A stretch of DNA of 64,000 nucleotides from Microbacterium sp. SORGH_AS_0428 (GTDB lineage Bacteria; Actinomycetota; Actinomycetes; Actinomycetales; Microbacteriaceae): the NCBI RefSeq assembly GCF_031453615.1, contig NZ_JAVIZT010000001.1:1736001-1800000 (forward strand), read 5' to 3'. This document shows positions 26,126 to 35,940 of the stretch, piece after piece. Both the position numbers and the translations under genes were made by a program. Position 1 is the first letter of the stretch, and each line of letters begins with the position of its first letter. Below the pieces are notes generated by a model that saw only the letters and a program-made list of their open reading frames with translations, was not told the origin of the DNA and made no database searches.

Positions 26126-28243
26126 TCAGCTCGAGGGCACGCCCGGGGCGGGCGGCGCCGTCGGCGGAACAGGAGCCGAGGGGACGTCTTCCGGGGCCAC
26201 GGCTTCGGCCGCCGCATCCGTCGTCGCTTCCGGCGCCGCGGCGGCCTCCTCGACCAGCTCCGTCGCCGCCTGCTCGAACTGCGAGCGGTACAGACGCCAG
26301 TAGGCACCCTCCGCGGCGATGAGCTGCTCGTGCGTGCCCTTTTCGACGATGTCGCCGTGCTCCATCACAAGGATGAGATCCGCATCGCGGATCGTCGAGA
26401 GCCGGTGCGCGATCACGAACGAGGTGCGCCCCTCGCGCAGCGCCGCCATCGCGTGCTGCAACAGGAGCTCGGTGCGGGTGTCGACCGAGCTGGTGGCCTC
26501 GTCGAGGATCAGCACCTCAGGACGAGCGACGAACGCGCGGGCGATCGTGATGAGCTGCTTCTCTCCTGCCGAGACGTTCGCCGCATCCTCGTCCAGCACC
26601 GTGTCATACCCGTCGGGCAGAGTCTGCACGAACGGATCGACGCGGGTCGCGACGGCGGCCTCGACCACCTCTTCATCGGTGGCGTTCGCGCGACCATAGC
26701 GGATGTTCTCGCGGATGGATCCCGCGAACAGCCACGGGTCCTGCAGCACCATGCCGGTGCGCGAGCGCACATCGTCACGGGTGAGTTCGGCGATGTCCTG
26801 CCCGTCGAGGAGGATGCGACCGCCGTCGAGCTCGTAGAAGCGCATGATCAGGTTGACCAGCGTCGTCTTTCCGGCGCCGGTGGGCCCGACGATCGCCACC
26901 GTCTGTCCGGGCTCGACCCGGAACGACAGGTCGGTGATGAGGGGCTTGTCGGGCGAGTACGAGAAGGCGACGTTCTGGAACTCGATGACTCCTCGGCCCC
27001 CCGCGGGTGCGGGAGCGTCGTCGGAGTCGGGCTCCTGCTCCTCGGCGTCGAGCAGATCGAACACACGCTCCGCGGATGCGGTGCCCGACTGGATGACGGC
27101 TGCCATCCCACCCAGCTCCGACAGTGGCTGCGTGAACTGCTGCGAGTACTGGATGAAGGCCTGCACGTCGCCGAGGCGCAGCTGCCCCGATGCCACCATC
27201 AACGCACCGAGCACCGCGATGCCGACGTAGGTGAGGTTTCCGACGAACATCATGCCCGGCATGATGATGCCCGAGAGGAACTGCGCCCGGAAGCTCGCCC
27301 GGTACAGCTCCTCGTTCTCGGCCTGGAACTTCTCGCGCGCATCCGCCTCGCGCCCGTAGACCTTGACGAGCGCGTGGCCCGAGAAGGACTCCTCGACGCG
27401 GGCGTTGAGCCGCCCCACCTTGCGCCACTGCAGGGCGAAGGACTTCTGCGATTTCGGTCCGATGACACCGAAGATGACCGCCATGAGCGGAAGCGACACG
27501 AGCGCGACGAGCGCGAGCTGCCACGAGATGGAGAACATCATCACGAGCACGCCGACGACCGTCAGAACAGACGTCACCACGGTCGAGAGCGACTGCTGCA
27601 TCGTCTGGGTGATGTTGTCGATGTCGTTCGTGACGCGGGAGATGAGCTCACCGCGCTGCACGCGGTCGAAGTACGACAGCGGCAGGCGGTTGATCTTCGC
27701 CTCGACGGACTCGCGCAGGCGCCACATCGTGCGCACCATGATCACGTTGATGACGTAGCCCTGGAACCAGGTGAGCACGGCGGAGGCGATGTAGATCGCG
27801 AGTGCGGCCATCGTGACCACCCGCAGTCGTTCGAAGTCGATGCCCGCCCCCACCGCGAAGTTCGGCATGGCGCCGACGATGTTCGCGATGTCCCCCTGCC
27901 CCGCCGCCTGCAGCGCGGCGACCACATCGGCCTGCGAGGTGCCCGCGGGGAACTGACCGCCCAGTCCTGCCGAGACGACGCCCTCGAAGATGACGTTGGT
28001 CGCCTCGCCGAGCACGCGCGGGGCGATGACGGCCAGCACGACACCCGCGGCGCCTGCCAGAGAGACGAGCGTGAAGGCGACGGCATGGGGCTTCAGGAGT
28101 CCGACCAGCCGCAGGAACGACCTGCCGAAGTTCGCGGCCTTGCCGGGTGCGACGGAGTCCCAGCTGCCCGAGTTCTGGCGCGCCTGCTCGGCGAGCTCCA
28201 GTTCCAGGCGCTCTTCCTCTGTCAGCGCGTCGGGCGTGCTCAT
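26126..28243 (-). CDS. Heterodimeric ABC exporter subunit with consensus ATPase residues
   Basis: 705 aa: six-helix ABC exporter membrane domain (about 50-385) plus nucleotide-binding domain. Walker A is GPTGAGKT (453-460), Walker B LILDE with catalytic Glu582, and switch His613 in IAHRLST. Its signature is the degenerate VSAGEKQ (557-563) instead of LSGGQ. Residues 85-140 form an extra extracytoplasmic insertion, and the last 60 residues are Ala/Glu/Pro-rich. It follows its partner subunit by a 4-bp overlap. Multidrug or peptide/lipid export is usual for such pairs; the substrate is unknown. Confidence 0.93.
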   Translation of the reverse strand: MSTPDALTEEERLELELAEQARQNSGSWDSVAPGKAANFGRSFLRLVGLLKPHAVAFTLVSLAGAAGVVLAVIAPRVLGEATNVIFEGVVSAGLGGQFPAGTSQADVVAALQAAGQGDIANIVGAMPNFAVGAGIDFERLRVVTMAALAIYIASAVLTWFQGYVINVIMVRTMWRLRESVEAKINRLPLSYFDRVQRGELISRVTNDIDNITQTMQQSLSTVVTSVLTVVGVLVMMFSISWQLALVALVSLPLMAVIFGVIGPKSQKSFALQWRKVGRLNARVEESFSGHALVKVYGREADAREKFQAENEELYRASFRAQFLSGIIMPGMMFVGNLTYVGIAVLGALMVASGQLRLGDVQAFIQYSQQFTQPLSELGGMAAVIQSGTASAERVFDLLDAEEQEPDSDDAPAPAGGRGVIEFQNVAFSYSPDKPLITDLSFRVEPGQTVAIVGPTGAGKTTLVNLIMRFYELDGGRILLDGQDIAELTRDDVRSRTGMVLQDPWLFAGSIRENIRYGRANATDEEVVEAAVATRVDPFVQTLPDGYDTVLDEDAANVSAGEKQLITIARAFVARPEVLILDEATSSVDTRTELLLQHAMAALREGRTSFVIAHRLSTIRDADLILVMEHGDIVEKGTHEQLIAAEGAYWRLYRSQFEQAATELVEEAAAAPEATTDAAAEAVAPEDVPSAPVPPTAPPAPGVPSS

Positions 28244-29967
28244 GCGTCCACCCCCAGCTGCGACTCGACGATCTCTCGATACGTGTCGTTGTCGGCGAGC
28301 AGCTCCTCGTGCGTGCCCACGCCCACCATGCGACCGCCGTCGAGCACGACGATGCGGTCGGCGCCGGTGACCGTCGAGATCCGCTGCGCGACGACGATCT
28401 TGGTCACCTCCGGCAGGCGTTCCCAGAGCGCTTGGCGAAGCCGCGCGTCGGTGCGCAGGTCGAGCGCGGAGAAGGAGTCGTCGAAGACGAACAGGTCGGG
28501 GCGGTGCACGATCGCCCGCGCGATCGCCAGGCGCTGACGCTGGCCCCCCGAGACGTTCGTGCCGCCCTGCGCGATGGTCGCCTCGAGGCCACCGGACATC
28601 TCGGACACGAAGTCCCTCGCCTGGGCGATCTCGAGCGCCTCCCACAGCTCGTCGTCGCTCGCATCCTCACGGCCGAAGCGGAGGTTGGAGGCGACGGTTC
28701 CGGTGAACAGGAACGGGCGTTGCGGCACGAGGCCGACGCCCTTCCACAGCACATCGAGATCCGCCTCGCGCACATCGACGCCCGCCACCCGCACGGCACC
28801 TCCCGTCACGTCAAAGAGTCGCGGGATGAGCGAGACGAGTGTGGACTTGCCGGAACCCGTGGACCCGACGATCGCGACCGTCTCGCCGCGCGCCGCGTGG
28901 AAGGAGATGCCCTGCAGCACGGGGGCGTTCGCGCCGGGGTAGCTGAACGACACATCGTCGAGTTCGAGGGCACCGGGTGCGGGAAAGACCGTGACGGGCT
29001 GTGACGGCCGAGCGAGCCCTCCCTCGGCGTCGAGCACCTCGCCGATGCGCTCGGCGGACACCGCGGCGCGCGGGATCATGATCGTCATGAAGCTCGCCAT
29101 GAGCACTCCCATGAGGATCTGCCCGACGTACTGCATGAACGCGAAGAGCGTTCCGATCTCGACGCCCCCCGCGTCGATCTGACGACCGCCGAACCAGATC
29201 ACTCCGACGACCGTGACGTTCAGCACCAGCATCGCAAGCGGGAAGAGGAGCACGAAGAGGGATCCGACCTTGCGTCCGATGACCATGATGTCGGTGTTCG
29301 CGAGACGGAAGCGCTCGGCCTCGATCGACTCGCGCACGAACGCGCGCACGACCCGCACGCCGGTCAGCTGCTCTCGCATGACCCGGTTGACGGCGTCGAG
29401 CTTCTTCTGGAACTGCCGGAACAACGGCACCATCCGGGCGATGATGAGCCCCGCCACGACCAGCAGGGCGGGCACCGCCACGGCGATCAGCCAGCTCAGC
29501 CCCACATCCTGCTGCACGGCCATCACGATGCCGCCGATGGCCAGCAAGGGGGCGGTGACGAGCATCGTGGAGCCCATCATCGCGAGCATCTGCACCTGCT
29601 GGACGTCGTTCGTGTTGCGGGTGATGAGCGAGCCCGGGCCGAACTGCGACACCTCGCGCTCGGAGAACCCGCTGACCTTCTGGAACACGTCGCGCCGGAT
29701 GTCGCGGCCGGCCGACATCGCGGCACGGGCGGCGAAGAAGGTGGCGATGACGGATGCGGTGATCTGCCCGAGCGAGATGACCAGCATGATCGTGCCGGTC
29801 GACCAGATGTAGCCGGTGTCGCCGCGGGCGACGCCGTTGTCGATGATGTCGGCGTTCAGACGCGGCAGGTAGAGCGACGCCATGGCGGAGGCGAACTGGA
29901 AGACCAGCAGAGCCAGCAGCCACCAGCGGTAGGGCGCGAGATAGCGCACCAGGAGTTTTACGAGCAC
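28240..29967 (-). CDS. Heterodimeric ABC exporter subunit with degenerate ATPase site
   Basis: 575 aa. Membrane domain at 10-300, Walker A GSTGSGKST (368-376), canonical signature VSGGQ (472-476). The Walker B reads FVFDD, so the catalytic Glu is Asp497, and the switch His is Gln528 (VVAQRIS). With the partner's aberrant signature, these changes fall in the same composite site, as in TM287/288-type exporters. GTG 29967 follows GGGGAGG at good spacing. The two genes overlap by 4 bp and are read leftward. Confidence 0.93.
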   Translation of the reverse strand: MLVKLLVRYLAPYRWWLLALLVFQFASAMASLYLPRLNADIIDNGVARGDTGYIWSTGTIMLVISLGQITASVIATFFAARAAMSAGRDIRRDVFQKVSGFSEREVSQFGPGSLITRNTNDVQQVQMLAMMGSTMLVTAPLLAIGGIVMAVQQDVGLSWLIAVAVPALLVVAGLIIARMVPLFRQFQKKLDAVNRVMREQLTGVRVVRAFVRESIEAERFRLANTDIMVIGRKVGSLFVLLFPLAMLVLNVTVVGVIWFGGRQIDAGGVEIGTLFAFMQYVGQILMGVLMASFMTIMIPRAAVSAERIGEVLDAEGGLARPSQPVTVFPAPGALELDDVSFSYPGANAPVLQGISFHAARGETVAIVGSTGSGKSTLVSLIPRLFDVTGGAVRVAGVDVREADLDVLWKGVGLVPQRPFLFTGTVASNLRFGREDASDDELWEALEIAQARDFVSEMSGGLEATIAQGGTNVSGGQRQRLAIARAIVHRPDLFVFDDSFSALDLRTDARLRQALWERLPEVTKIVVAQRISTVTGADRIVVLDGGRMVGVGTHEELLADNDTYREIVESQLGVDA

Positions 29968-30058
29968 GGTGCCTCCCCAGGCGGAGCGCGGTTCACACGC
30001 CGTGCACAGGTTAGGCCGGACCCCCGACACCCCGCATCCGCCGGCGGGAGGATTTCGC

Positions 30059-30832
30059 TCAGGGCGTGGACTTCTCCGCCGCGGCGAGCGCCGCGCGGGC
30101 TGCCGCGAGCTCCTGCTCGAGCCGCGCGACGTCGGCCCGGGTGGCGGGCAGCTGCTCCTGATGGCCGCGGGTGACACGCTCCATGACCCACGAGGAGAAC
30201 GTCGCCACGATGAGGCCGACGAGCACCACGCCTCCCATCATGAGCGCCACCGCGACGACGCGTCCCGGCACCGTGACCGGGGTGAAGTCTCCGTATCCGA
30301 CCGTCGTCACCGTGCAGAACGCCCACCAGACCGCGTCTCCGAAGCTGCGGATGTTGCTGTCCGCCGCGTGGCGCTCGACCTCCAGCACGGCGAGCGCCGC
30401 CGTCCAGATCAGCAGCAGGGCGGCCGCGATGCCGTACACGAGCATCCGCGCCCGCAGCGAGCTTGCCGCGGTACGGGTGAACGAGGCGATGCGGGTGAGT
30501 GCGCCGAGCAGGCGCACCGGCCGGAGGATCGGCAGCAGCGCCACCGCGAGGTCGAACAGGTGCGTGCGGAACCATCGCCCCTTCGGACGCGACATCGCGA
30601 GGCGCGCGAGGTAGTCGACGATGAACATCGCCCAGGTGATCGTGAGGATCGACGAGGTGATGACCTCTGCCACCCCGGACACATCGGCGATGACGTGCAC
30701 GGTCTGGGTGAGGATGAACACGAGCGCCGCGATCGTCAGCGGCCAGTAGGTCATCCGCTCCCACCGTGCCGTGGCCGCGGTCTCACCGCGCGGGTTCACT
30801 CCCGCGCGACGTTGCTGCCCATCCCCGTGCAC
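30059..30832 (-). CDS. Voltage-gated-like potassium channel protein
   Basis: 257 aa from GTG 30832; ATG 30754 (MTYWPL), with GGGAG 5 nt upstream, is an equally good start that drops 26 residues. Helices S1-S4 precede the pore, and S4 has spaced arginines at 104, 107, 114 and 120 (ILRPVRLLGALTRIASFTR). The pore loop has the selectivity filter TTVGYGD (176-182). A short coiled coil (about 228-252) ends the protein and may drive tetramer assembly. It conducts potassium across the cytoplasmic membrane. The gene is monocistronic. Confidence 0.9.
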   Translation of the reverse strand: MHGDGQQRRAGVNPRGETAATARWERMTYWPLTIAALVFILTQTVHVIADVSGVAEVITSSILTITWAMFIVDYLARLAMSRPKGRWFRTHLFDLAVALLPILRPVRLLGALTRIASFTRTAASSLRARMLVYGIAAALLLIWTAALAVLEVERHAADSNIRSFGDAVWWAFCTVTTVGYGDFTPVTVPGRVVAVALMMGGVVLVGLIVATFSSWVMERVTRGHQEQLPATRADVARLEQELAAARAALAAAEKSTP

Positions 30833-30861
30833 ACCTGCACTCTAGAGCGCGCCCGCCCCCC

Positions 30862-32493
30862 TCACACGGCGACGTCGCCGACCAGGTTCACCCGGATGCC
30901 CATCGCGTCGAAGGCCGCGGCCTTCGCGATCAGCGCACGGTCGGCGGTCTCGGCATCCGGTGCGTAGACGACCTGCGCGTGGTTCGCCTTGTGACGGGCC
31001 ATGAACTGGTCGCGACCGATGCCGTGCAGCACGACGTGGGCGATGGGCCACTCGGGGTTCGTAGCCTCCTTACGGCGGCGGGTCTCCTCCTCGGGCAGCT
31101 CCACCGCGCTGGCCCGGAAGATGTCGGCCTGCAGCACGCCCTCGGCGATGAAGACACGCGAGACGACGAGCTCGCCCGGCTTGCTCACGCCGTTGATCGT
31201 CGCGCCGCCCGCGGGGAAGAAGACGTGTCCCTGCCGCCACCCCTCTGCCTTGTCCCAGCCGCCGAGGTGGGATGCGGGAACCGACCCCGAGATCTCGTAG
31301 ACCCAGACGAACTCGCCGTCGAACTCCTCGCCCCACCGCACGTCGTGCAGCGTGTTGTCGGGCACGAGCCCCATCGCACGCCACACGCGGTCGGTCACGA
31401 GCGCGTCGACCGCCACACCCTCATCGGCCTCGTTGAAGTGCGGCAGCGCACGGCCCGCGTGCAGTTCGCGGCGTCCGTCGCGCGAGAACACCGGCGGCCG
31501 CTCGCTCGTGTTGAGGATGCCCTCGGCGAGATCGGATGCGGGCACGAGGTCCTTCAGCCCCTGCTGGTACTGGATGCCGACCGCATCCAGACCGAAGTCG
31601 TCCGCGATGCGCAGCGCGGCGACGTACATCTTCAGCTGCCACTGGACCTGCTCGCGGGTCAGCTCGGTGGCCGGATCCTCGCCGAAGCGGAACGTCATCC
31701 CCCGATCGATCAGCCAGTCGAACGCGGCGTCGGCGTCCGCATCCGTGACGGCGAGCATCTCGGCGTAGAGCGCGGACTGCGACAGGCGCTCCTTGTAGAT
31801 GCCGGTCGGGTTCAGCAGCTCGTCGTCGAAGATGGCGTTGTACATGCCCATGCAGCCTTCGTCGAAGACGCCGATGATGGCCTTCTCCTCGCGCAGCTGT
31901 CGGCCGATCGCCTCGCCGAGCTCTCGCTCCGGGCTCTCGGGCAGCGTCGGCAGCGCCCGCACGTGGGAGGTGTCGTGGGTGATGCGACCGGTGCGCGTCC
32001 ACTCGAGCAACCCTTCGCGGAACCAGTCGTCCGCGAAGTCGACCGACCAGATCGTGGCGTAGGGCGTGCCCATCTTGGTGAGGCCCGCGTTCAGCCCGAG
32101 CAGACCCACGAGACCCGGCCACTCTCCGGCGAAGTTCGCGACCGTGAGGATCGGACCGCGGTGGGTGCGCAACCCCGCGAGCACGTGGTGCGAGTACTGC
32201 CACACCGCCTCGGCGACGATGAGCGGCGCCTCGGCGGGGATGCTCTTGAACACCTCCATGCCCATGCGCTGGCTCGAGATGAATCCGTGGCCGGTTGCGG
32301 GGTCGACGTCGTTGGCCCTGACCACGCTCCATCCGAGGTCGCCGAGCACGCGCGTCACGGCGGCCTCCAGCTCGACCTGCGCGGGCCAGCCGGCGACGTT
32401 CGCCGATTCGCGGAGGTCGCCCGACGAGATCAGGTACGCGGTGCGCGGCGGCGCCACGAGAGCGGCGGGTGCGGTGGGGAGGGTGTAGGTCAT
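30862..32493 (-). CDS. L-fucose/L-arabinose isomerase family protein
   Basis: 543 aa, slightly shorter than E. coli FucI (about 590). The central VFDEGCMGMYNAIFDDELLN and the C-terminal HGIGRDQFMARHKANHAQ supply acidic and His residues of the kind that bind Mn in fucose/arabinose isomerases; exact ligands need an alignment. The family converts an aldose to a ketose. It is the last gene of the sugar operon that begins near 39260, overlapping the kinase gene by 4 bp. The true sugar is not certain, since the partner genes do not match the fucose-phosphate pathway. Confidence 0.78.
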   Translation of the reverse strand: MTYTLPTAPAALVAPPRTAYLISSGDLRESANVAGWPAQVELEAAVTRVLGDLGWSVVRANDVDPATGHGFISSQRMGMEVFKSIPAEAPLIVAEAVWQYSHHVLAGLRTHRGPILTVANFAGEWPGLVGLLGLNAGLTKMGTPYATIWSVDFADDWFREGLLEWTRTGRITHDTSHVRALPTLPESPERELGEAIGRQLREEKAIIGVFDEGCMGMYNAIFDDELLNPTGIYKERLSQSALYAEMLAVTDADADAAFDWLIDRGMTFRFGEDPATELTREQVQWQLKMYVAALRIADDFGLDAVGIQYQQGLKDLVPASDLAEGILNTSERPPVFSRDGRRELHAGRALPHFNEADEGVAVDALVTDRVWRAMGLVPDNTLHDVRWGEEFDGEFVWVYEISGSVPASHLGGWDKAEGWRQGHVFFPAGGATINGVSKPGELVVSRVFIAEGVLQADIFRASAVELPEEETRRRKEATNPEWPIAHVVLHGIGRDQFMARHKANHAQVVYAPDAETADRALIAKAAAFDAMGIRVNLVGDVAV

Positions 32494-33395
32494 GATCGAT
32501 CTCCTTGCAGAGCGGTGAGGATGTCGGCGCGGTGCGGCATCGACGCCGCGGCCCCCGGACGGGTGACGGTGAGAGCGGCCGCGGCGGACGCGGCCTCGAG
32601 TGAGGAGTGGAGCGTGGCGCCGGCGGCGAGCCAGGCGATCAGCACGCCGGCGAAGGTGTCGCCCGCACCGGTGGTGTCGACGACGGCCACGGGGCGCGCA
32701 GCCACGGTCGCCGTGATCTCGCCGCCTTGCGCGACCAGCGCGCCCTGGGCCCCGAGGGTCACGACGACCGTCCCGGCGGCACGGCTGAGCACGCGGGCAG
32801 CCCCGGCCGCATCCGGGTCGCCGCTCAGCGCGGCCGCCTCGTGCTCGTTGACCAGAAGGATGTCGCTCAGCGAGATCAGCTCGTCGATGTGGGACTCGGG
32901 CACGGGTGCCGGTGTGAGCACCGTCGTCACGCCGTGTCCGCGCGCCCAGCGCATGGCCTCGACCACGAGCGCGACAGGCCGCTCCAGCTGGACGACGAGA
33001 TGCCCGGCACCGGCGATCGCCGCCCGGTCCGAGTCGGACAACCGGTCGTCCCCGTTCGCGCCCGCAACGACGACGATGGCGTTCTCGCCGTCGTCGGTGA
33101 CCGTGATGGCGGCGATCCCCGTGGGCTCCGCGCTCGGCACGAGCCCGGATGCGTCGATCCCCTGCGCGAGGAGGAAACCGCGCAGACGGCCGCCGAACTC
33201 GTCCGTGCCGACCGCGCCGAGGAAGCAGACGCTCGCCCCGGCACGGGCGGCGGCGACGGCCTGGTTCAGCCCCTTCCCGCCCGGTCCCGTCGCGAACGAC
33301 GACCCGCTGACGGTCTCCCCCGGACGCACCGTGGATGCCACCCGGACGACGAGATCCATGTTGGCGCTGCCGAGCACGGCGATCGACGAAGCCAC
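32490..33395 (-). CDS. PfkB family carbohydrate kinase (ribokinase-like)
   Basis: 301 aa. The N-terminal PfkB signature region GPGGKGLNQAVAAARAGA (37-54) and the C-terminal DTTGAGDTFAG (240-250), with the catalytic Asp246 of the GAGD anion hole, are intact. It phosphorylates a sugar or ketose with ATP. It is sandwiched between the isomerase (4-bp overlap) and the DapA-type lyase (7-bp gap), so it probably acts on the isomerase product or a keto-deoxy acid. Specificity is inferred only from context. Confidence 0.9.
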   Translation of the reverse strand: MASSIAVLGSANMDLVVRVASTVRPGETVSGSSFATGPGGKGLNQAVAAARAGASVCFLGAVGTDEFGGRLRGFLLAQGIDASGLVPSAEPTGIAAITVTDDGENAIVVVAGANGDDRLSDSDRAAIAGAGHLVVQLERPVALVVEAMRWARGHGVTTVLTPAPVPESHIDELISLSDILLVNEHEAAALSGDPDAAGAARVLSRAAGTVVVTLGAQGALVAQGGEITATVAARPVAVVDTTGAGDTFAGVLIAWLAAGATLHSSLEAASAAAALTVTRPGAAASMPHRADILTALQGDRS

Positions 33396-33402
33396 GGCGG
33401 GC

Positions 33403-34272
33403 TCAGCGGTACGTCGCGATGACGCGCTCGATCTCGGCGAGCGCCGCCTCGTCGGGCTGCATGAGAGCCATGCGGCAAGTGCCGTCGGCGACGCCCATCG
33501 TCCGGTAGGCGGCCTTCATCCGGGCCATGTCCCCGCCGATGATCGAGACGATGTCGTCGACGGCGGCCTGGGCCTGCGCGATCTTCTGCGCGTCGCCGGT
33601 GTCCGCCGCGGCTGCGAGCGCTCGGAACGGCTTCGGCAGCACGGAGGAGACGCCGGAGACGACGCCCTGCGCGCCGACCTGACCGGCGGCGACGAGATCC
33701 TTGTCGGCACCCGTGTAGAGGATGAAGTCGTTCGGCACGACCGCGCGGTACGCGGCGAGCTCGTCCAGGCTGAGCTCACTGACCTTCGCCCCCACCACCG
33801 CGGGAAGCTCGGCGAGGCGAGCCAGCAGCTCCGGGCTCACCGTGATGCCGCTGCGTCGCGGATAGATGTAGACGTACAGGGCGCCGTCGCCCACCGCTGC
33901 CGCGACCTGGACGAAGTAGTCGTAGACGGCGGACTCGGCAGCGGGCAGGTAGTAGGGCGTGAGGGCGGCGAACTCGGTCACGCCGGCATCCTTCGCGATC
34001 TTCACGCGGCGCACGGCCTCGTAGGCGCTCGGCTGGCCGACGTGGGCGATGACGCGCATGCGACCCGCGAGCTCCTCGACCGCGGCGCGGATGAGCTGCG
34101 CGAACTCGTCGTCGTCGACCGCGGGGAACTCGCCCGTGGTGCCCAGCACGAAGGCGCCCTCGTTGCCGGAGTCGCCGACGTACCGGAAGATCGAGCGGCT
34201 GCCGTCGAGATCCAGCGAGCCGTCGGCGTGGAAGCTGGTGGGGATGGCGGTCACGATGTCGCGACGGGTCAT
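33403..34272 (-). CDS. Dihydrodipicolinate synthase/N-acetylneuraminate lyase family aldolase
   Basis: 289 aa TIM barrel. The substrate carboxylate motif is GTTGE (44-48), the conserved Tyr137 is in YIYPRRSG, and the Schiff-base Lys163 is in VVGAKVSEL. Class I enzymes of this family cleave or form bonds next to pyruvate. In a sugar operon the likely role is cleavage of a 2-keto-3-deoxy acid to pyruvate plus an aldehyde. ATG 34272 follows a GAAAGG-like site. Lysine synthesis is unlikely because of the catabolic neighbours. Confidence 0.88.
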   Translation of the reverse strand: MTRRDIVTAIPTSFHADGSLDLDGSRSIFRYVGDSGNEGAFVLGTTGEFPAVDDDEFAQLIRAAVEELAGRMRVIAHVGQPSAYEAVRRVKIAKDAGVTEFAALTPYYLPAAESAVYDYFVQVAAAVGDGALYVYIYPRRSGITVSPELLARLAELPAVVGAKVSELSLDELAAYRAVVPNDFILYTGADKDLVAAGQVGAQGVVSGVSSVLPKPFRALAAAADTGDAQKIAQAQAAVDDIVSIIGGDMARMKAAYRTMGVADGTCRMALMQPDEAALAEIERVIATYR

Positions 34273-34307
34273 GTCGATGCCTTTCGAGAGGATGCGGAGC
34301 GAGCCGC

Positions 34308-35045
34308 TCACGCGTAGGAGGTGTTGGCGGTGGGAGTCAGGACCAGCTCGTTCACGCAGACGCGCGGGGGCTGGCGGGCGATCCAGGCGACGGCGTCGCC
34401 CACGTCGTCGGGCGCGAGCATGAGGGCGCGGGCCTCGGCGGAGGGCGGGTTCGGCCGGGTATCGAGGATGTCGGTGGCCACCTCCCCGGGGCACAGGTGC
34501 GTGGCACGGATGCCGTGCAGCCGCTCCTGGGCGTTGAGCGTCTCGGCCATCACGCCGAGCGAGGTCTTGCTCATGGCGTAGGCGGCGCCCGCGCCCGGCG
34601 AGTGGCGCCACGCGGCCCACGAGGAGACCAGCACGACGAGTCCCGCGCCGGCGGCCCGCATCCCGGGCAGCACCGCGTGGACCGCGCGCACCGCGCCCTG
34701 CAGATTCACGTCCATGACGTGCGCGATGTCGGTCGCCGACACCTGGTCCCAGAACCGTCCGGCGACGTTCGTGCCCGCGCAGTAGACCAGGGTGTCGATG
34801 AGGCCGTGGGTCTCGGTGAGACGCGCGGCCGCATCCTGCACGGCATCGTCGTCGGTGACGTCGAGCACGAGCGCGGATGCGGCACCGCCGCTCTGGTGGA
34901 CCGCGTCGAGGGTCGTGTCCAGCTCCGCCGCCCGGCGGCCCGAGACGACGACGTGGAAACCGTCGCGAGCGAGCGCCTGGGCCGCGGCGCGACCGATGCC
35001 GGTACCGCCGCCGACGACCCAGGCGGTGCGTGTTGCCTCGCCCAT
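34308..35045 (-). CDS. SDR family oxidoreductase
   Basis: 245 aa classical short-chain dehydrogenase. The cofactor motif GGGTGIG is at 12-18, the NAG-equivalent is CAGTN, and the catalytic Ser is in LVSSWAAW. The YxxxK pair is in AAYAMSKTS. The fold uses NAD(P)H to interconvert alcohol and ketone. It lies between the permease genes and the lyase gene, so it probably oxidises or reduces the imported sugar or an intermediate. Confidence 0.9.
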   Translation of the reverse strand: MGEATRTAWVVGGGTGIGRAAAQALARDGFHVVVSGRRAAELDTTLDAVHQSGGAASALVLDVTDDDAVQDAAARLTETHGLIDTLVYCAGTNVAGRFWDQVSATDIAHVMDVNLQGAVRAVHAVLPGMRAAGAGLVVLVSSWAAWRHSPGAGAAYAMSKTSLGVMAETLNAQERLHGIRATHLCPGEVATDILDTRPNPPSAEARALMLAPDDVGDAVAWIARQPPRVCVNELVLTPTANTSYA

Positions 35046-35046
35046 C

Positions 35047-35940
35047 TCAGCCCTTGGTCGCGCCGGCGGTCAGACCGCTGACGACGTAGCGCTGCGCGAA
35101 CAGCGCGACGATCATGACCGGGACGGTGATGACCACGGCGGCGGCCATGAGCCCGCCCCAGTCGACCGACGCGTAGCTCGTGAAGTTCACGATCGCGACC
35201 GGCAGCGTGCGGGTGGACTGGCTGGAGAGCACCAGGGCGAACAGGAAGTTGTTCCAGCTGAAGATGAACGACAGGATCGACGCCGTCGCGATGCCCGGCA
35301 GCGACAGGGGCAGCACGACGCGGACGAAGGCGCCGATCTTGCTTGAGCCGTCGATCTGCGCGGCCTCCTCCAGCTCCGTCGGGATGCCGTCGAAGAAGCT
35401 CGACATGATGGCCACCACGAGCGGCATGGTCACGAACAGGTGCGTGAGGATCAGCACCGTGTAGCTGCCGACGAGCTGTACCTGCGAGAACAGGAAGTAC
35501 CACGGGATCAGCAGGCTGACGCCGGGGATCACACGCGCCATCAGCAGGAAGCCGGTCGTGCTGCGTACCTTGTACCGGGCGATGCCGTACGCCGCCGGCA
35601 CGCCGATCACGAGCGCGAGCAGGGTGGCCCCCACGCCGACGAGCAGGCTGTTGCCGATGACCGGCAGGAAGTTCTGCACGGTGAAGACGGTCTCGTAGTT
35701 CTTGAGCGTCGGCTCGAACGCGAACATCTTGTCCGGGTTCACGACGTCGAGGTTGCGCTTGAAGCTGGCCAGCAGCATCCACACGAGCGGCACGAGGAAG
35801 GCGAGCACGACGGCGACGATTCCGACGACGCGCGCGGTCTGCCCGGCGACGTCGATCGGGCGGCGGGGGCGGCGCTTGGGGGTGGCAGCGCGAAGGCCGC
35901 GACGGCCGACGGGCTGGACGAGGGCGCGGGTCTCACTCAT
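35047..35940 (-). CDS. Carbohydrate ABC transporter permease (MalG type)
   Basis: 297 aa with six transmembrane helices. The EAA loop is EEAAQIDGSSKIGAFVRVVLP, where the ATPase docks. The N-terminal tail is basic (RRPRRPIDVAG). It overlaps the companion permease gene by 4 bp. No ATPase gene occurs in the operon, so a shared MsiK/UgpC-type ATPase encoded elsewhere would energise uptake, as is common in actinobacteria. Confidence 0.92.
   Translation of the reverse strand: MSETRALVQPVGRRGLRAATPKRRPRRPIDVAGQTARVVGIVAVVLAFLVPLVWMLLASFKRNLDVVNPDKMFAFEPTLKNYETVFTVQNFLPVIGNSLLVGVGATLLALVIGVPAAYGIARYKVRSTTGFLLMARVIPGVSLLIPWYFLFSQVQLVGSYTVLILTHLFVTMPLVVAIMSSFFDGIPTELEEAAQIDGSSKIGAFVRVVLPLSLPGIATASILSFIFSWNNFLFALVLSSQSTRTLPVAIVNFTSYASVDWGGLMAAAVVITVPVMIVALFAQRYVVSGLTAGATKG

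Noticed and set aside
25535..28537. 1000-aa plus-strand frame opposite the ABC exporter gene
   Set aside because: It is antisense to a protein with intact Walker and signature motifs, and is rich in Arg, Asp, His and Glu like other shadow frames.
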